A stretch of 64,000 bases of DNA, from assembly GCF_963678795.1 (NCBI RefSeq), contig NZ_OY787452.1:930001-994000 (forward strand). The letters run 5' to 3'. The DNA comes from an uncultured Methanoregula sp. (GTDB lineage Archaea > Halobacteriota > Methanomicrobia > Methanomicrobiales > Methanospirillaceae). How positions within the stretch are numbered: the stretch's first letter is position 1; each line of letters begins with the position of its first letter. A program made the translations under genes and the position numbers. This document shows positions 17,333 through 26,595 of the stretch, one piece after another. A model generated the notes under the pieces. The model searched no databases and was not told where the DNA came from. It was given only the letters and a program-made list of their open reading frames with translations.

Positions 17333-19141
17333 ATGATTTCAGTCCTGCTGGTTGATGATGAGGATGCGCTTCTCGATCTCACGAAAACATTCCTGGAAAA
17401 AGCAAAGGATATCGAAGTCACCGCAACCTTATCAGCATTTGATGCCCTCACCCTCATGGAATCTGCCACATTTCAGGCAGTAGTATCGGATTATGAGATG
17501 CCACTCATGAATGGCATCGATTTTTTAAAAGCCGTCAAATCACGAGGGGATGACACACCATTCATCATTTTTACCGGCCGCGGGCGCGAATATGTTGCCA
17601 TTGATGCCCTGAACAACGGCGCAGCCTTTTACCTCCAGAAAGGGGGTGATGTCACCACCCAGTATGCCGAACTGCGGAATATGATCCACCAGGCAGTCCA
17701 GCGCAGGCAGTCAGAACAGGCCCTCCTTACAAGCGAGGAACGGTACCGCGCAGTTGTGGAAAGCCAGATGGAGCTGATCTGCCGGTTCCGGCCGGATGGG
17801 ACATATCTTTTTGTGAATGGTGCGTTCTGCCGTTACTATAGCAAGACAATCGATGAACTGGTCGGACACCGCTATCATCCGAAAACTTCTCCGGAGGATC
17901 GGTTACTGATCGATCACCATTTTTCCTCTCTTACACCGGAGAACCCTACAGGCACCATGGAACACCGGATCATCTGCCCCCATAGCGGTACGCGGTGGCA
18001 GCAATGGAGTGATACCGCCATTTTTGGTGAGCGGGGCGAGGTGCTCGAATTCCAGTCGGTGGGGCGGGATATTACCGATAAGAAACAGACGGAGGATGAG
18101 CTCAAAAACACCCTATCTCTCATAGAGGCAACGCTCGAATCAACGGATAATGGCATTCTTGTAGTCAACCGCGAGGGAAAAGTCATCAAAATGAACGGCA
18201 GATTTGCCGAGATGTGGCATATTCCCGTCGATCTCCTTGCAGAGGGTAATGATAAAAAACTGCAGGACGAGATTCTGAATCAGCTATCGGACCCTGATAC
18301 GATAATTGCCAGGATCAGGGAAGTTTATAGCAAGCCTGAAGAGGAGAGTCACGACCTGCTCTATTTTAACGACGGGCGAGTGTTCGAACACAATTCAAAG
18401 CCGATGCTCGTTGCCCGTGAGCCGAGAGGAAGAGTCTGGTCGTTCCTCGACATCACCGAACGCATACGGGCAGAAAAAGTGCTCATGGAGGCAAACAAGA
18501 AACTCTATCTTTTAAATACCGTCACCCGTCACGATGTCTTAAACCAGCTGACCGCAATCTCGTCCATGCTCCAGCTGGCCCATCATAAGGATGTCAGTAA
18601 CCACATCAATGAACTGCTTGTGCGGGCTGAAAACTCGGTCGATGTTATCGAGCGCCAGATTGCCTTCATGAGCGACTACCAGGACATAGACATCCACACG
18701 CCACACTGGCAGAATCCCGTGGCCATTCTCACCAATGTGAGGGCAGCTATCCCCCTTGCGGACATAAGGCTGGAATCAGATCTCGCAAATCTTGAGATCT
18801 ATGCCGATCCCCTCCTGGAAAAGGTTTTTCTGAACCTGGTTGATAATGCGGTAAGGCACGGCGGGGGGACATCCCGTGTGAGGTTTTATTCAAGGGTGGA
18901 TAACGGGGAACTCCTGATATTCTGTGAAGATGACGGACAGGGGATTCTTCCGGGTGAAAAAGAACGCATCTTCAACCTGGGGTACGGTAAACATACCGGT
19001 TTTGGCCTTTACCTTGCCCGGGAGATCCTCTCTATCACTGAAATCGCCATCAATGAAATCGGGGAACCCGGTAAGGGTGCCCTGTTCCGGATGAGGATTC
19101 CAAGAAAAGGTTTCCGCACTATGCTGGAGCGGGTAACATGA
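17333..19141 (+). CDS. Hybrid sensor histidine kinase: REC-PAS-PAS-HisKA-HATPase
   Basis: 602 aa, no membrane segment, so a cytoplasmic sensor. Residues 1-118 are a receiver domain (D8/D9, phosphoacceptor D53 in VVSDYEMP, K103). Two PAS domains follow at ~134-255 and ~258-377. The H-box has H400 in TRHDVLNQL, the variant typical of methanogen kinases. The ATP-binding domain has N505 in NLVDNAVRHGG and the G-box DDGQGILPGE...HTGFGLYL. The N-terminal receiver suggests it takes phosphate from another kinase. It is followed after 99 nt by a FIST sensor gene. A TATA-like ATTATAAAA lies near 17250. Confidence 0.92.
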   Translation: MISVLLVDDEDALLDLTKTFLEKAKDIEVTATLSAFDALTLMESATFQAVVSDYEMPLMNGIDFLKAVKSRGDDTPFIIFTGRGREYVAIDALNNGAAFYLQKGGDVTTQYAELRNMIHQAVQRRQSEQALLTSEERYRAVVESQMELICRFRPDGTYLFVNGAFCRYYSKTIDELVGHRYHPKTSPEDRLLIDHHFSSLTPENPTGTMEHRIICPHSGTRWQQWSDTAIFGERGEVLEFQSVGRDITDKKQTEDELKNTLSLIEATLESTDNGILVVNREGKVIKMNGRFAEMWHIPVDLLAEGNDKKLQDEILNQLSDPDTIIARIREVYSKPEEESHDLLYFNDGRVFEHNSKPMLVAREPRGRVWSFLDITERIRAEKVLMEANKKLYLLNTVTRHDVLNQLTAISSMLQLAHHKDVSNHINELLVRAENSVDVIERQIAFMSDYQDIDIHTPHWQNPVAILTNVRAAIPLADIRLESDLANLEIYADPLLEKVFLNLVDNAVRHGGGTSRVRFYSRVDNGELLIFCEDDGQGILPGEKERIFNLGYGKHTGFGLYLAREILSITEIAINEIGEPGKGALFRMRIPRKGFRTMLERVT

Positions 19142-19240
19142 GAGAGCAGCGGATGGACAGATGCCCGGCCGGCAGACCATGTCGTGAAGGGAAAGGGGTA
19201 ATTGCAGGATTGTATGATAAAATAATCAGGGGTGTGTAGA

Positions 19241-20542
19241 ATGGCAGGCAGAATCAAGCAGATGATTGATACCATCGTTGAGCAGGAGGCAAAAGGAGAT
19301 CCGAGGTTGATCAATATCACCCGGACAAAACTCATCGTGAGGGGGATTCATCCGGACAAATATTCCGCCCATTCAGAGGATGATCCCATCATCATCCGGC
19401 AACTCGAAAAGATGATCCGGTTGACGGGAATTTCCAATGTGGCAGTGGCTGTTTCCCAGGCAGAATCAGTAAAAGAGGCCGTTTCAGAGATTAAAAACGC
19501 AATCCGGGTTGTCCAGCCGAAGATGATTTTGTACTTTGCCTCTTCAAGTTATAATGCCCAGGATCTTGCACAACGCATGAAGGAGAACTTCCCTCAGGCA
19601 TGTGTTTTTGGCTGTTCGACCGCTGGTGAACTGGCAAACACCCGGATGCTCAAAAATTCTGTTGTTGCAATGGCGATGAATGCAAACCTCATCGAAGATG
19701 TCAGGGTTGCAACCATCCGGGACGTCCGGCATGCTGACGGGGTCAGTCACGCTTTTTCGGAATTTGAGCAGCATTTCAGAACCCCCATGCGGGATCTGGA
19801 TTTCCAGAAATACGTGGGGATTATCCTTTTCGACGGGCTTGCAGGTGCTGAAGAACAGACCATGGAAACTATCGGGGACTTAACCCGCGTGTTATTCATT
19901 GGCGGATCTGCCGGTGATGATCAGAAATTTGTTTCAACCCAGGTAGCTGCCAATGGGAAGGCGTACTCCAACGCCGCCGTTCTCGCCTTGATCAAACCAG
20001 CGGTGAAATTCGACTTTATCAAGACCCAGAGTTTCAGGCCCCTGGAAAAACATCTGGTTCCCACTAAGATCAACGAGAAGACCCGGGAGGTCTGTGAATT
20101 TGATGGAAAACCCGCTGTTGATGCATATGCAGAAGCGGTAGGGTGCCCGCGGGAGGAGGTCTCAGAACACTTCATGGTCAACCCGCTGGGTCTTGTCGTG
20201 GGACACGATGATATCTACGTGCGCAGCCCGTTCCGTGCAGAGGGGGACAGCCTCTATCTCTTCTGCCACGTGAAGGCCGGCATGGACCTCGCTCTCCTCG
20301 AATCCACCAATATCATTGTCGATACCAAGGTAGCCCTCGAACGTAAAAAACTGGAACTTGGCCGGATCTCGGCTATCATCAACTTCCACTGCATACTGCG
20401 GACCCTGGAGCTCGAACAGAAGCACCAGACAGAAGAATACGGCAGAATCTTCTCCGGTATCCCGACTATCGGTTTCTCTACCTATGGGGAGGAGTTCATC
20501 GGGCACATCAACCAGACCTCCACGATGCTCGTTTTCCGGTAA
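19241..20542 (+). CDS. FIST-domain (FIST_N + FIST_C) sensory protein
   Basis: 433 aa from the ATG at 19241, preceded by GGGGTG. A helical N-terminal extension (~1-75) precedes FIST_N (residues ~75-245: MILYFASSSYNAQDLAQRM...VFGCSTAGEL; VGIILFDGLAGAEEQTM; FIGGSAGDD) and FIST_C (~250-420: LEKHLVPTKI...DGKPAVDAYAEAVG; IFSGIPTIGFSTYGEEFIGHINQTSTMLVF). FIST proteins are proposed small-ligand sensors of signal transduction, possibly for amino acids. Adjacency to the hybrid kinase suggests that FIST is its ligand-binding partner. The extra N-terminal helices could be the docking segment. Confidence 0.9.
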   Translation: MAGRIKQMIDTIVEQEAKGDPRLINITRTKLIVRGIHPDKYSAHSEDDPIIIRQLEKMIRLTGISNVAVAVSQAESVKEAVSEIKNAIRVVQPKMILYFASSSYNAQDLAQRMKENFPQACVFGCSTAGELANTRMLKNSVVAMAMNANLIEDVRVATIRDVRHADGVSHAFSEFEQHFRTPMRDLDFQKYVGIILFDGLAGAEEQTMETIGDLTRVLFIGGSAGDDQKFVSTQVAANGKAYSNAAVLALIKPAVKFDFIKTQSFRPLEKHLVPTKINEKTREVCEFDGKPAVDAYAEAVGCPREEVSEHFMVNPLGLVVGHDDIYVRSPFRAEGDSLYLFCHVKAGMDLALLESTNIIVDTKVALERKKLELGRISAIINFHCILRTLELEQKHQTEEYGRIFSGIPTIGFSTYGEEFIGHINQTSTMLVFR

Positions 20543-20595
20543 TTTCTTTTATCCGGGCTTTTCAGGTAAAAAGAGAGAAAAGATCATTGTTACAA

Positions 20596-21264
20596 TTATT
20601 TCAGTTCACCAAGACCCTTCCAGTAATCATATTCGTGCTTCCAGAGGTCCTTGTTGAACATGACAAGGCGCTTGAAATACTCCTTGCGCTCGTTGTGGTG
20701 TTTCTGCTGAACCGGATCTTCCCATCTCGTTTTTATCGCCCCGGCCAGTTTTTTACCAAGCTCCTTTGCCCCCTTCTCGGCAACAGTGATCGCGTTCGGA
20801 TCAGCGCCAACGAGCCCCCCGACTTTACCAACCGTGGTTGCCCCGAAGTTCAGGAGAGCCATGTTCATATAATCTGCAACCTCGTCAGCATACGCGCCGC
20901 CGGCCGTGCAGACAGAACACCCGTACTTCCCTGCGAGCTGCTGGCAGTGGACCACGTCCGCCATCCGGTCAAGCATCGTCTTGAGCTGCGCAGTTACGGC
21001 ATCGATATAATTCGGCGAGCCAAGAACTATCCCGTCCGCGTCCAGCATCTTTTCAAGGAGCATGGCATAATCATCATCAATAACGCACTCACCTTTTGCA
21101 TAGCAGGTGCCGCAGGCTGTGCAGTACCCGATATCAAGGCTGCAGATGTCGATGAACGTGACATCGGCTCCCGACTGACGGGCGCCTTCGAGAACTCCCA
21201 TGACCAGACGGCGGGTCTGACTCTTCTCGCCTTTTGGGCTTGCATTGATTCCAAGGATCTTCAA
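20596..21264 (-). CDS. Iron-sulfur flavoprotein (Isf family, NADPH-dependent FMN reductase fold)
   Basis: 222 aa from a TTG at 21264, read as MKILGINASPKGEKSQTRRLV, the standard Isf opening. The TTG has GGTGA eight nt upstream, whereas upstream in-frame codons add unrelated residues. A GTG at 21273 is the alternative. Cys48, 51, 54 and 60 form the C-x2-C-x2-C-x5-C motif that binds a [4Fe-4S] cluster in methanogen Isf; 'GSPNYIDAVTAQLKTMLDR' is the flavin loop. Isf passes electrons between ferredoxin and other acceptors and is linked to oxygen/peroxide defence. It is convergent with FIST and divergent from the cupin gene. Confidence 0.88.
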   Translation of the reverse strand: MKILGINASPKGEKSQTRRLVMGVLEGARQSGADVTFIDICSLDIGYCTACGTCYAKGECVIDDDYAMLLEKMLDADGIVLGSPNYIDAVTAQLKTMLDRMADVVHCQQLAGKYGCSVCTAGGAYADEVADYMNMALLNFGATTVGKVGGLVGADPNAITVAEKGAKELGKKLAGAIKTRWEDPVQQKHHNERKEYFKRLVMFNKDLWKHEYDYWKGLGELK

Positions 21265-21406
21265 AAAGTTCACCAAGTAGTGGTGCGCCCGCGGACCCAT
21301 AAAGATGTGCGATGAAATCACATGCTCAGTAACCCGGCAGGTACGGTTCACACAAGAGGGATATACAAAGAACCGGAGAGTACCTATCAGCAAGGGATGA
21401 GTTCAG

Positions 21407-21778
21407 ATGATTATAAAGGACACTGCCAAATGTCGCCATGAACGCGTTATTGACCGATCGCTCCTCTGCGAGATTCTTCACCCCGACAAGACGACCGGTG
21501 CAGAAGGGCTTGGATGCAGTGTAGCCCATGCAATCGTTCCTCCAGGAGAATCCACCCTCCCTCACATCCTGAACACCTCCGCAGAGATCTACTATATCCT
21601 GAGCGGAGTTGGCGAGATGCACATCGGTCCTGAACACGAGCAGGTCCATGGTGGCCAGATCATCCTTATCCCACCAGAGGCACGCCAGTATATCCGTAAT
21701 ACCGGGCCGTGGGATCTTGTATTTCTCTGTATTGTGGCCCCGAAATGGCATGCAGATGACGAGAGTCTGGTCAGCTGA
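21407..21778 (+). CDS. Cupin-domain protein
   Basis: 123 aa, single small beta-barrel. The cupin motifs are 'PPGESTLPHILNTSAEIYYILSGVGEMHIG' and 'GGQIILIPPEARQYIRNTGPWDLVFLCIVAPKW'. The first metal-binding histidine is kept (PHILNTSAE), but the canonical HxH is not present, so metal binding is uncertain. Start at 21407 with GGATGAG upstream. Function is unassigned; such proteins are often small-molecule binding or isomerase domains. It diverges from the Isf gene. Confidence 0.85.
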   Translation: MIIKDTAKCRHERVIDRSLLCEILHPDKTTGAEGLGCSVAHAIVPPGESTLPHILNTSAEIYYILSGVGEMHIGPEHEQVHGGQIILIPPEARQYIRNTGPWDLVFLCIVAPKWHADDESLVS

Positions 21779-22096
21779 CAATACGAAAAACCCTGTCGCT
21801 ATCTCATGAACCTGTTTTATCGATAATATTGCCTCCAGGAACTGCGAACACAAATAACCACAGACGGGTCCACCTCACGCGGATCTTCCCCATCTTCTCG
21901 TACCTTCTGCAGGACTCGAGAAATGGCTCTCCCTAAAAACAGAATACCTCCTCGGAAAACCCGGCTCCTCATCACCATCCCCACAAGAATCCCGGTCATA
22001 CATTATGTTAAAAAAGAGAGGAGTGCCCATCGTGGATACCTGAATCAGATATCGGGATATTGATACTGCAGGAGAGCAAACCATCTTTTGAGAGCG
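21779..22096. other. Intergenic region, no gene seen
   Basis: About 320 nt between cupin and TMEM175 genes. No start with a ribosome site, no tRNA-like structure and no strong repeat was seen. A GGAGAG element precedes the downstream gene. Confidence 0.4.
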
Positions 22097-22714
22097 ATGA
22101 TAGAAGAAACCGAGTATCACATAGCAAAAAACAGACTGGAGACACTTATCGATGGAATCTTCGCCATCGCGATGACGTTGCTTGTTCTGGGCATAGCCGC
22201 ACCAAAACCTACGGCATCCCAGGCACCGGAACTCCTTCCCAGGGAGATCTTCCATCTCTTCCCGCAGTTTTTTATCTTCGTGATCGCCTTTCTGGTCCTG
22301 GCAATCTTCTGGCTGATCCACCACCGGCAGTTCCATTTTATCAGGATTGTCGATCCGCGACTCCTCTGGATCAACGTCTTCCTCCTCATTTTTATTGTCC
22401 TCATCCCATTCTCCACAGACATGGCCGGCGACTACCCGGAGGTACCGATCGCAGTTCTGTTCTTCCATGTGAATATCCTGATAGTAGGACTCATCTTTGC
22501 CGTTCACTGGAGACATATCTGCCGCTCAGAGCACCTCTGTAATGCCCCGCCGGATGATTCCGTGATACGGGCCCGGTTCATAGATACTACCCTGATACCT
22601 ATCGTAGCCGTTGTTGCGATACTGATATCCATGGTCAGTTCCCCGGCTTCGTTACTCGTCTATCTCGTCATCCCGGTGATAATTCTTCTCCTGAATCCAA
22701 AGAGCCTGTTCTGA
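22097..22714 (+). CDS. TMEM175-family (DUF1211) cation channel subunit
   Basis: 205 aa from the ATG at 22097 (MIEETEYHIAKNRLETLIDGIFAIAMTLLVLGI). The R-x(3)-(F/L)-x-D-x-(I/V)-F-A-I segment in the first helix is the TMEM175/DUF1211 signature that lines the potassium-selective pore. Six membrane helices are predicted, with the usual 'FWLIHHRQFHFI' after helix 3. Prokaryotic members form tetrameric potassium channels. It stands alone, between an empty intergenic region and a convergent membrane-protein gene. Confidence 0.88.
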   Translation: MIEETEYHIAKNRLETLIDGIFAIAMTLLVLGIAAPKPTASQAPELLPREIFHLFPQFFIFVIAFLVLAIFWLIHHRQFHFIRIVDPRLLWINVFLLIFIVLIPFSTDMAGDYPEVPIAVLFFHVNILIVGLIFAVHWRHICRSEHLCNAPPDDSVIRARFIDTTLIPIVAVVAILISMVSSPASLLVYLVIPVIILLLNPKSLF

Positions 22715-22778
22715 GAGTCACGAGGTGTATTTTTAGGTTTTAGAACTTTTCAGAAAGAAGGAAAAAAGAAACGGGATT

Positions 22779-23372
22779 TTAATCCCAGAAATTTTTAACA
22801 AAGAGTCTGGATCTCTGGATCCTCGGGCTCAGGAACCGGAGGGCCAGCGGTACGATCAGGATCGTAACGATGATATTGCCGATAAGCAACGTGGAGAAGA
22901 CACTCCCGATCTTGTCGGGGGTGATGATATTCCCAAGACCCAGGGTCCATGCAAACCAGGCAGCCCCGATAACATTGTTGATAAGCACCCCGAATACGAC
23001 AAGAATGTTCACATCCCGCAGATTTTCAAGGCACAGGTCTGCATCAAGCGATCTGAGGGCAACGAGCGGGATGAGCACCTGAAGGAGCCCGCCGATGGCC
23101 CAGTAGACAGCAACTTCTGGGTGGTTCGAGAGACCCCCAGAAGAGAGGAGACCGGATCCGATGAACGTACCGACATATGCGGCGATGGCACCATATGCAC
23201 CAAACCAGAGCGTGAAGAGAATCATGAACGCAACGGCGATATACAGCCAGGAGACTCCGCTCTGCCCGGAGGATAAAAAAAGAGAGCAAAACCAGGCAAA
23301 AATAGTATCAATTGCGATTAAGACGAGTGTGAGTATCACAAAGGAATAGGTAGGTTCATGAGCGTTTTTCAT
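22779..23372 (-). CDS. Uncharacterised multi-pass membrane protein (MASE1/ECF-like topology)
   Basis: 197 aa with six predicted membrane helices. Features such as 'LWFGAYGAIAAYVGTFIGSGLLSS', 'AIGGLLQVLIPLVALR' and a final 'IGNIIVTILIVPLALRFLSP' recall substrate-binding S components of ECF transporters and MASE1 domains, but no signature is decisive. A basic C terminus (RSRLFVKNFWD) should be cytoplasmic. It stands alone between convergent and co-oriented neighbours; substrate and role unknown. Confidence 0.7.
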   Translation of the reverse strand: MKNAHEPTYSFVILTLVLIAIDTIFAWFCSLFLSSGQSGVSWLYIAVAFMILFTLWFGAYGAIAAYVGTFIGSGLLSSGGLSNHPEVAVYWAIGGLLQVLIPLVALRSLDADLCLENLRDVNILVVFGVLINNVIGAAWFAWTLGLGNIITPDKIGSVFSTLLIGNIIVTILIVPLALRFLSPRIQRSRLFVKNFWD

Positions 23373-23492
23373 GGTTACACCTTTATTTCATATTGTATGC
23401 ACATAAAATAGTATTTATCTTTTTACGGGTTTCAGGCAGTAATCGTCCACGCACCAGATTCGTGAGCCGGAACGGGCCGGAAATCCATCGGG

Positions 23493-24452
23493 TTATTTCT
23501 TTTCCTGTTTTTTATAGAATGTACAGAAAGATCCGCACCGGGTACAGCCCTCGTTGCAGGGCTCGATATGGATAGTGACGTTGGCTCTCGGGTATTCCAG
23601 CATGAGATCTGCTTCCAGATGATCAGCGAAATCATGGGACTGTAACACGGTGATCTCCCCGGGCATTACGAGATGGAACTCGATGAAGATCTCGGGACCT
23701 GAGCGCCGGGTCTTGAGATCGTGGAACCCCGCATAGTCATTCGAATGTTCGCAGATGATCTTTTTTATCCGTTCTTCATCCTCCTCGGGGATGCTGTGAT
23801 CGATGAGATCGGCAAATGACCGCACGGTGAGATCGTACGCGGCTTTCATGATGACAATGGCAACCCCGATGGCAAAGATCGGATCGAAGAGGGTGATTCC
23901 GGTGAGTCGTATGAGGATAAGACCAAGGAAGACGCCAAGGGATGTGTACACGTCCGTGCGCAGGTGCCAGGCATCGCTCTCGAGAGCAATGGACTCGGTC
24001 TGTTTTGCCACCTTCATGAGCCGCCGGGAGACATACCAGTTCACAATGGCGGAGATCCCCATAACTGCAATACCTGCAAACAGGAGTTCGGGTTTGAGTT
24101 CCTCCGGTGAATGACCCAGCAGTTTTATGACCGCCTCCCGGATGATCAGGATGGCCGCAACAAAGATCAGCAGGGCTTCGATGAGCCCGGATACATCCTC
24201 GAACTTGCCGTGCCCGAAAGAGTGGGCGGCATCCGGGGGTTCTGCGGATTTCCGGACCGAGAAGAACGCGATCACGGCCGCAATGAGATCCATCGAGGAA
24301 TGGATCGCTTCCGACATGATACTGACAGAGCCAATCGCAAACCCGACAACGAATTTCATCAGCACAAGGCCTGCGTTGGAGATGACAGAGATATGGGCGG
24401 TTTTTTCCTTGAGTTTATCGAGGGTCTGTTTATCCACAGGGGGAGGACTCAT
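23493..24452 (-). CDS. Cation diffusion facilitator (CDF) metal exporter
   Basis: 319 aa, six membrane helices and a C-terminal cytoplasmic metal-sensing domain. Metal site residues are seen in TM2 (AIHSSMDLI) and TM5 (DAWHLRTDVYTS), and 'SFGHGKFED' follows TM2. CDF proteins export Zn, Mn, Fe or related divalent ions by proton antiport. Unusual is a Cys-rich tail after the CTD, IEPCNEGCTRCGSFC, that could bind metal and act as sensor or chaperone-docking site. Transcribed alone. Confidence 0.92.
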   Translation of the reverse strand: MSPPPVDKQTLDKLKEKTAHISVISNAGLVLMKFVVGFAIGSVSIMSEAIHSSMDLIAAVIAFFSVRKSAEPPDAAHSFGHGKFEDVSGLIEALLIFVAAILIIREAVIKLLGHSPEELKPELLFAGIAVMGISAIVNWYVSRRLMKVAKQTESIALESDAWHLRTDVYTSLGVFLGLILIRLTGITLFDPIFAIGVAIVIMKAAYDLTVRSFADLIDHSIPEEDEERIKKIICEHSNDYAGFHDLKTRRSGPEIFIEFHLVMPGEITVLQSHDFADHLEADLMLEYPRANVTIHIEPCNEGCTRCGSFCTFYKKQEKK

Positions 24453-24588
24453 ATCGTTCGCATTACTATTCTCGGTCCGTTCACATCAAGGTATGGCGGA
24501 GGTTGGTGTTCAGCCACCCGGGAATACGATCATGCTGACGATGTAATTATCAGCGGACCACTATTTCCGCCATAAAAAAGGTTAGTAA

Positions 24589-25095
24589 TTATAACGGCTG
24601 CGCATTCATGTTCGCCGGTATCAGGCGCCGGAGCACGATCTCGGGTATCTGGCTCGAGGTCCTGACGGTCATATCGAAAAGCGTGTTCTTGCCGCTGGTG
24701 CCCCGGTACGTGAGCGTGATCTGGAAATCCGTATCGATCAGGGGGACGCCGAGCACGGTTATCTGCGCATGCCGCGGGCTGATCACCCGTTCCTGGCCAA
24801 TGACAAGTTTCTCCTTGGTGCCGTCAACATCAGCGACCATCTCGTCGTTATAGGACATCGTGACGATCCGGCTGGTCCCGATCATCACCGGTTCGCCATC
24901 CGGCAGGGTTACCCGGTACGAGGTGACGTACGGGAACTGTGTCCCTGCTTTGGTATCGAGGACCGCAATCGTCAGGGTGAAAACTGCAACAATGGCAATG
25001 AGTGCCACGACAACAATTATCCCAAGGAGGACTTTTGTGCCCGTGCTCCAGCCCTTTTTATCTTTCGATTCCATCTGGCTGAGTGTATCCGACAT
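24589..25095 (-). CDS. Uncharacterised membrane-anchored protein
   Basis: 168 aa. A short cytoplasmic basic segment (KDKKGWSTGTK) precedes a membrane helix at ~24-48 (VLLGIIVVVALIAIVAVFTLTIAVL). The external domain (50-168) is rich in beta strands and ends near a hydrophilic 'RRLIPANMNAQPL'. No lipobox and no recognised family. It lies divergent from aspS (144 nt). Function unknown. Confidence 0.75.
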   Translation of the reverse strand: MSDTLSQMESKDKKGWSTGTKVLLGIIVVVALIAIVAVFTLTIAVLDTKAGTQFPYVTSYRVTLPDGEPVMIGTSRIVTMSYNDEMVADVDGTKEKLVIGQERVISPRHAQITVLGVPLIDTDFQITLTYRGTSGKNTLFDMTVRTSSQIPEIVLRRLIPANMNAQPL

Positions 25096-25239
25096 AATCT
25101 CCCGATGTACACGAACGGCGGGAAAATATATACGAATTGTGGCCGTGGGACACGAAACCCGTCATACCTGCCTCCCGGACAGGTCCCGGGATCCCCATAA
25201 AGTCCATTATCCCTCAACACCCATTGTTATAGGATTTTG

Positions 25240-26532
25240 ATGCGCATACCCATAGCAAATGTCACACCTGAATCCGGCAGTGCGGAGATCGCCGGCTGGG
25301 TCCACGAGGTCAGGGATCTCGGAGGACTCGCCTTCATGCTCATCCGCGACCGGACCGGCATCATCCAGGTGACCATCCCGAAAAAGAAAGTCTCCGAAGC
25401 GGTCCTTGCCGCTGTGAAAGCAGTCTCCCGTGAATCCGTTGTCCGGGTCTGTGGTCCGGTCAAGGCAATCGACAAGGCCCCCGGCGGCCGTGAACTCGTG
25501 CCCGAATCCATCGAGATCATAAGCCTTGCCGAGACCCCGCTTCCCCTTGATGTTTCCGAGAAGGTTTCCGCTGAGCTCGACACCCGGCTCGATGCCCGCT
25601 TCCTCGATGTACGGCGGCCCCGTGTTGCCGCCGTCTTCGAGATTCGGAGTGCTGCAACCTATGCTATCAACCAGTACCTGCACAACGAGGGATTCACCGC
25701 AATCACCACCCCGAAGATCGTTGCTGCCGCTACCGAGGGCGGTACCGAACTCTTCCCCATCGCCTACTTCGACAAGGAGGCCTTCCTCAACCAGAGCCCG
25801 CAGCTCTACAAACAGATGATGATGGCCGCTGGCTGCGAGAAAGTCTATGAGATAGGACCGATCTTCCGTGCCGAAGAGCATAATACGACCAAGCACCTCA
25901 ACGAGGCTACCAGTATCGATATCGAAGTATCGTTTGCCGATCATCACGAAGTCATGCGCATCCTTGAGGATCTTATCGTCAGGACATACGAGTACGTGAA
26001 CAAGACGTGCAGCACGCAGCTCGCGAACATTGAGGTTGAAAACTTCACGGTTCCGAAAGCTCCATTCCCCCGGCTCCCGTATGCCGAGGCGATCGAGATC
26101 GCGGCAAAGAGGATCGAGGACCCGATCAAGTACGGCGACGATGTCAGTCCGGCAGCGGAGCGGGCGATCGGGGCCGAGATGGGGGGTCATTACTTTATCG
26201 TGGACTGGCCATCAGAGATCCGGCCTTACTATGCTATGCAGTACGAGAACGATCCCTCAATATGCAAGGCGTTCGACCTGATGCATCCCCGTATGGAACT
26301 TTCGAGCGGCGCCCAGCGGGAGCACCGGTATGACCGGCTCGTGCAGCAGATCTCGAAGAAAGGGCTCAATCCCGAAAGTTTCGAATTCTACCTCCGCCCG
26401 TTCCGGTTTGGTATGCCGCCCCACGCAGGCTGGGGGCTCGGTGCTGACCGGCTCGTCATGACCATGCTCGGCCTCTCCAACGTCCGCGAGGCTGTTCTGT
26501 TCCCGCGGGACCTGCACCGGCTGGTTCCCTGA
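25240..26532 (+). CDS. aspS: Aspartyl-tRNA synthetase, archaeal type
   Basis: 430 aa, the length of archaeal AspRS without the bacterial insertion. An N-terminal OB-fold anticodon-binding domain (~1-105) is followed by the class II core: motif 2 'EIGPIFRAEEHNTTKHLNEATSIDIE' and motif 3 'GMPPHAGWGLGADRLVMTMLG'. 'TPKIVAAATEGGTELFPI' and 'FLNQSPQLYKQ' are the adenylate and aspartate pocket. It charges tRNA-Asp, and possibly tRNA-Asn if non-discriminating. The ATG at 25240 was chosen; a TTG lies immediately before it. Confidence 0.96.
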   Translation: MRIPIANVTPESGSAEIAGWVHEVRDLGGLAFMLIRDRTGIIQVTIPKKKVSEAVLAAVKAVSRESVVRVCGPVKAIDKAPGGRELVPESIEIISLAETPLPLDVSEKVSAELDTRLDARFLDVRRPRVAAVFEIRSAATYAINQYLHNEGFTAITTPKIVAAATEGGTELFPIAYFDKEAFLNQSPQLYKQMMMAAGCEKVYEIGPIFRAEEHNTTKHLNEATSIDIEVSFADHHEVMRILEDLIVRTYEYVNKTCSTQLANIEVENFTVPKAPFPRLPYAEAIEIAAKRIEDPIKYGDDVSPAAERAIGAEMGGHYFIVDWPSEIRPYYAMQYENDPSICKAFDLMHPRMELSSGAQREHRYDRLVQQISKKGLNPESFEFYLRPFRFGMPPHAGWGLGADRLVMTMLGLSNVREAVLFPRDLHRLVP

Positions 26533-26595
26533 CCACGAACTATTTTTACGCGGGCGTCGATGTGGTTGTAACAAATCCATAGCCCGGAAAAACCT

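Noticed and set aside
25207..26190. 327-codon open frame opposite to aspS
   Set aside because: Pure antisense shadow of a clear tRNA synthetase gene.
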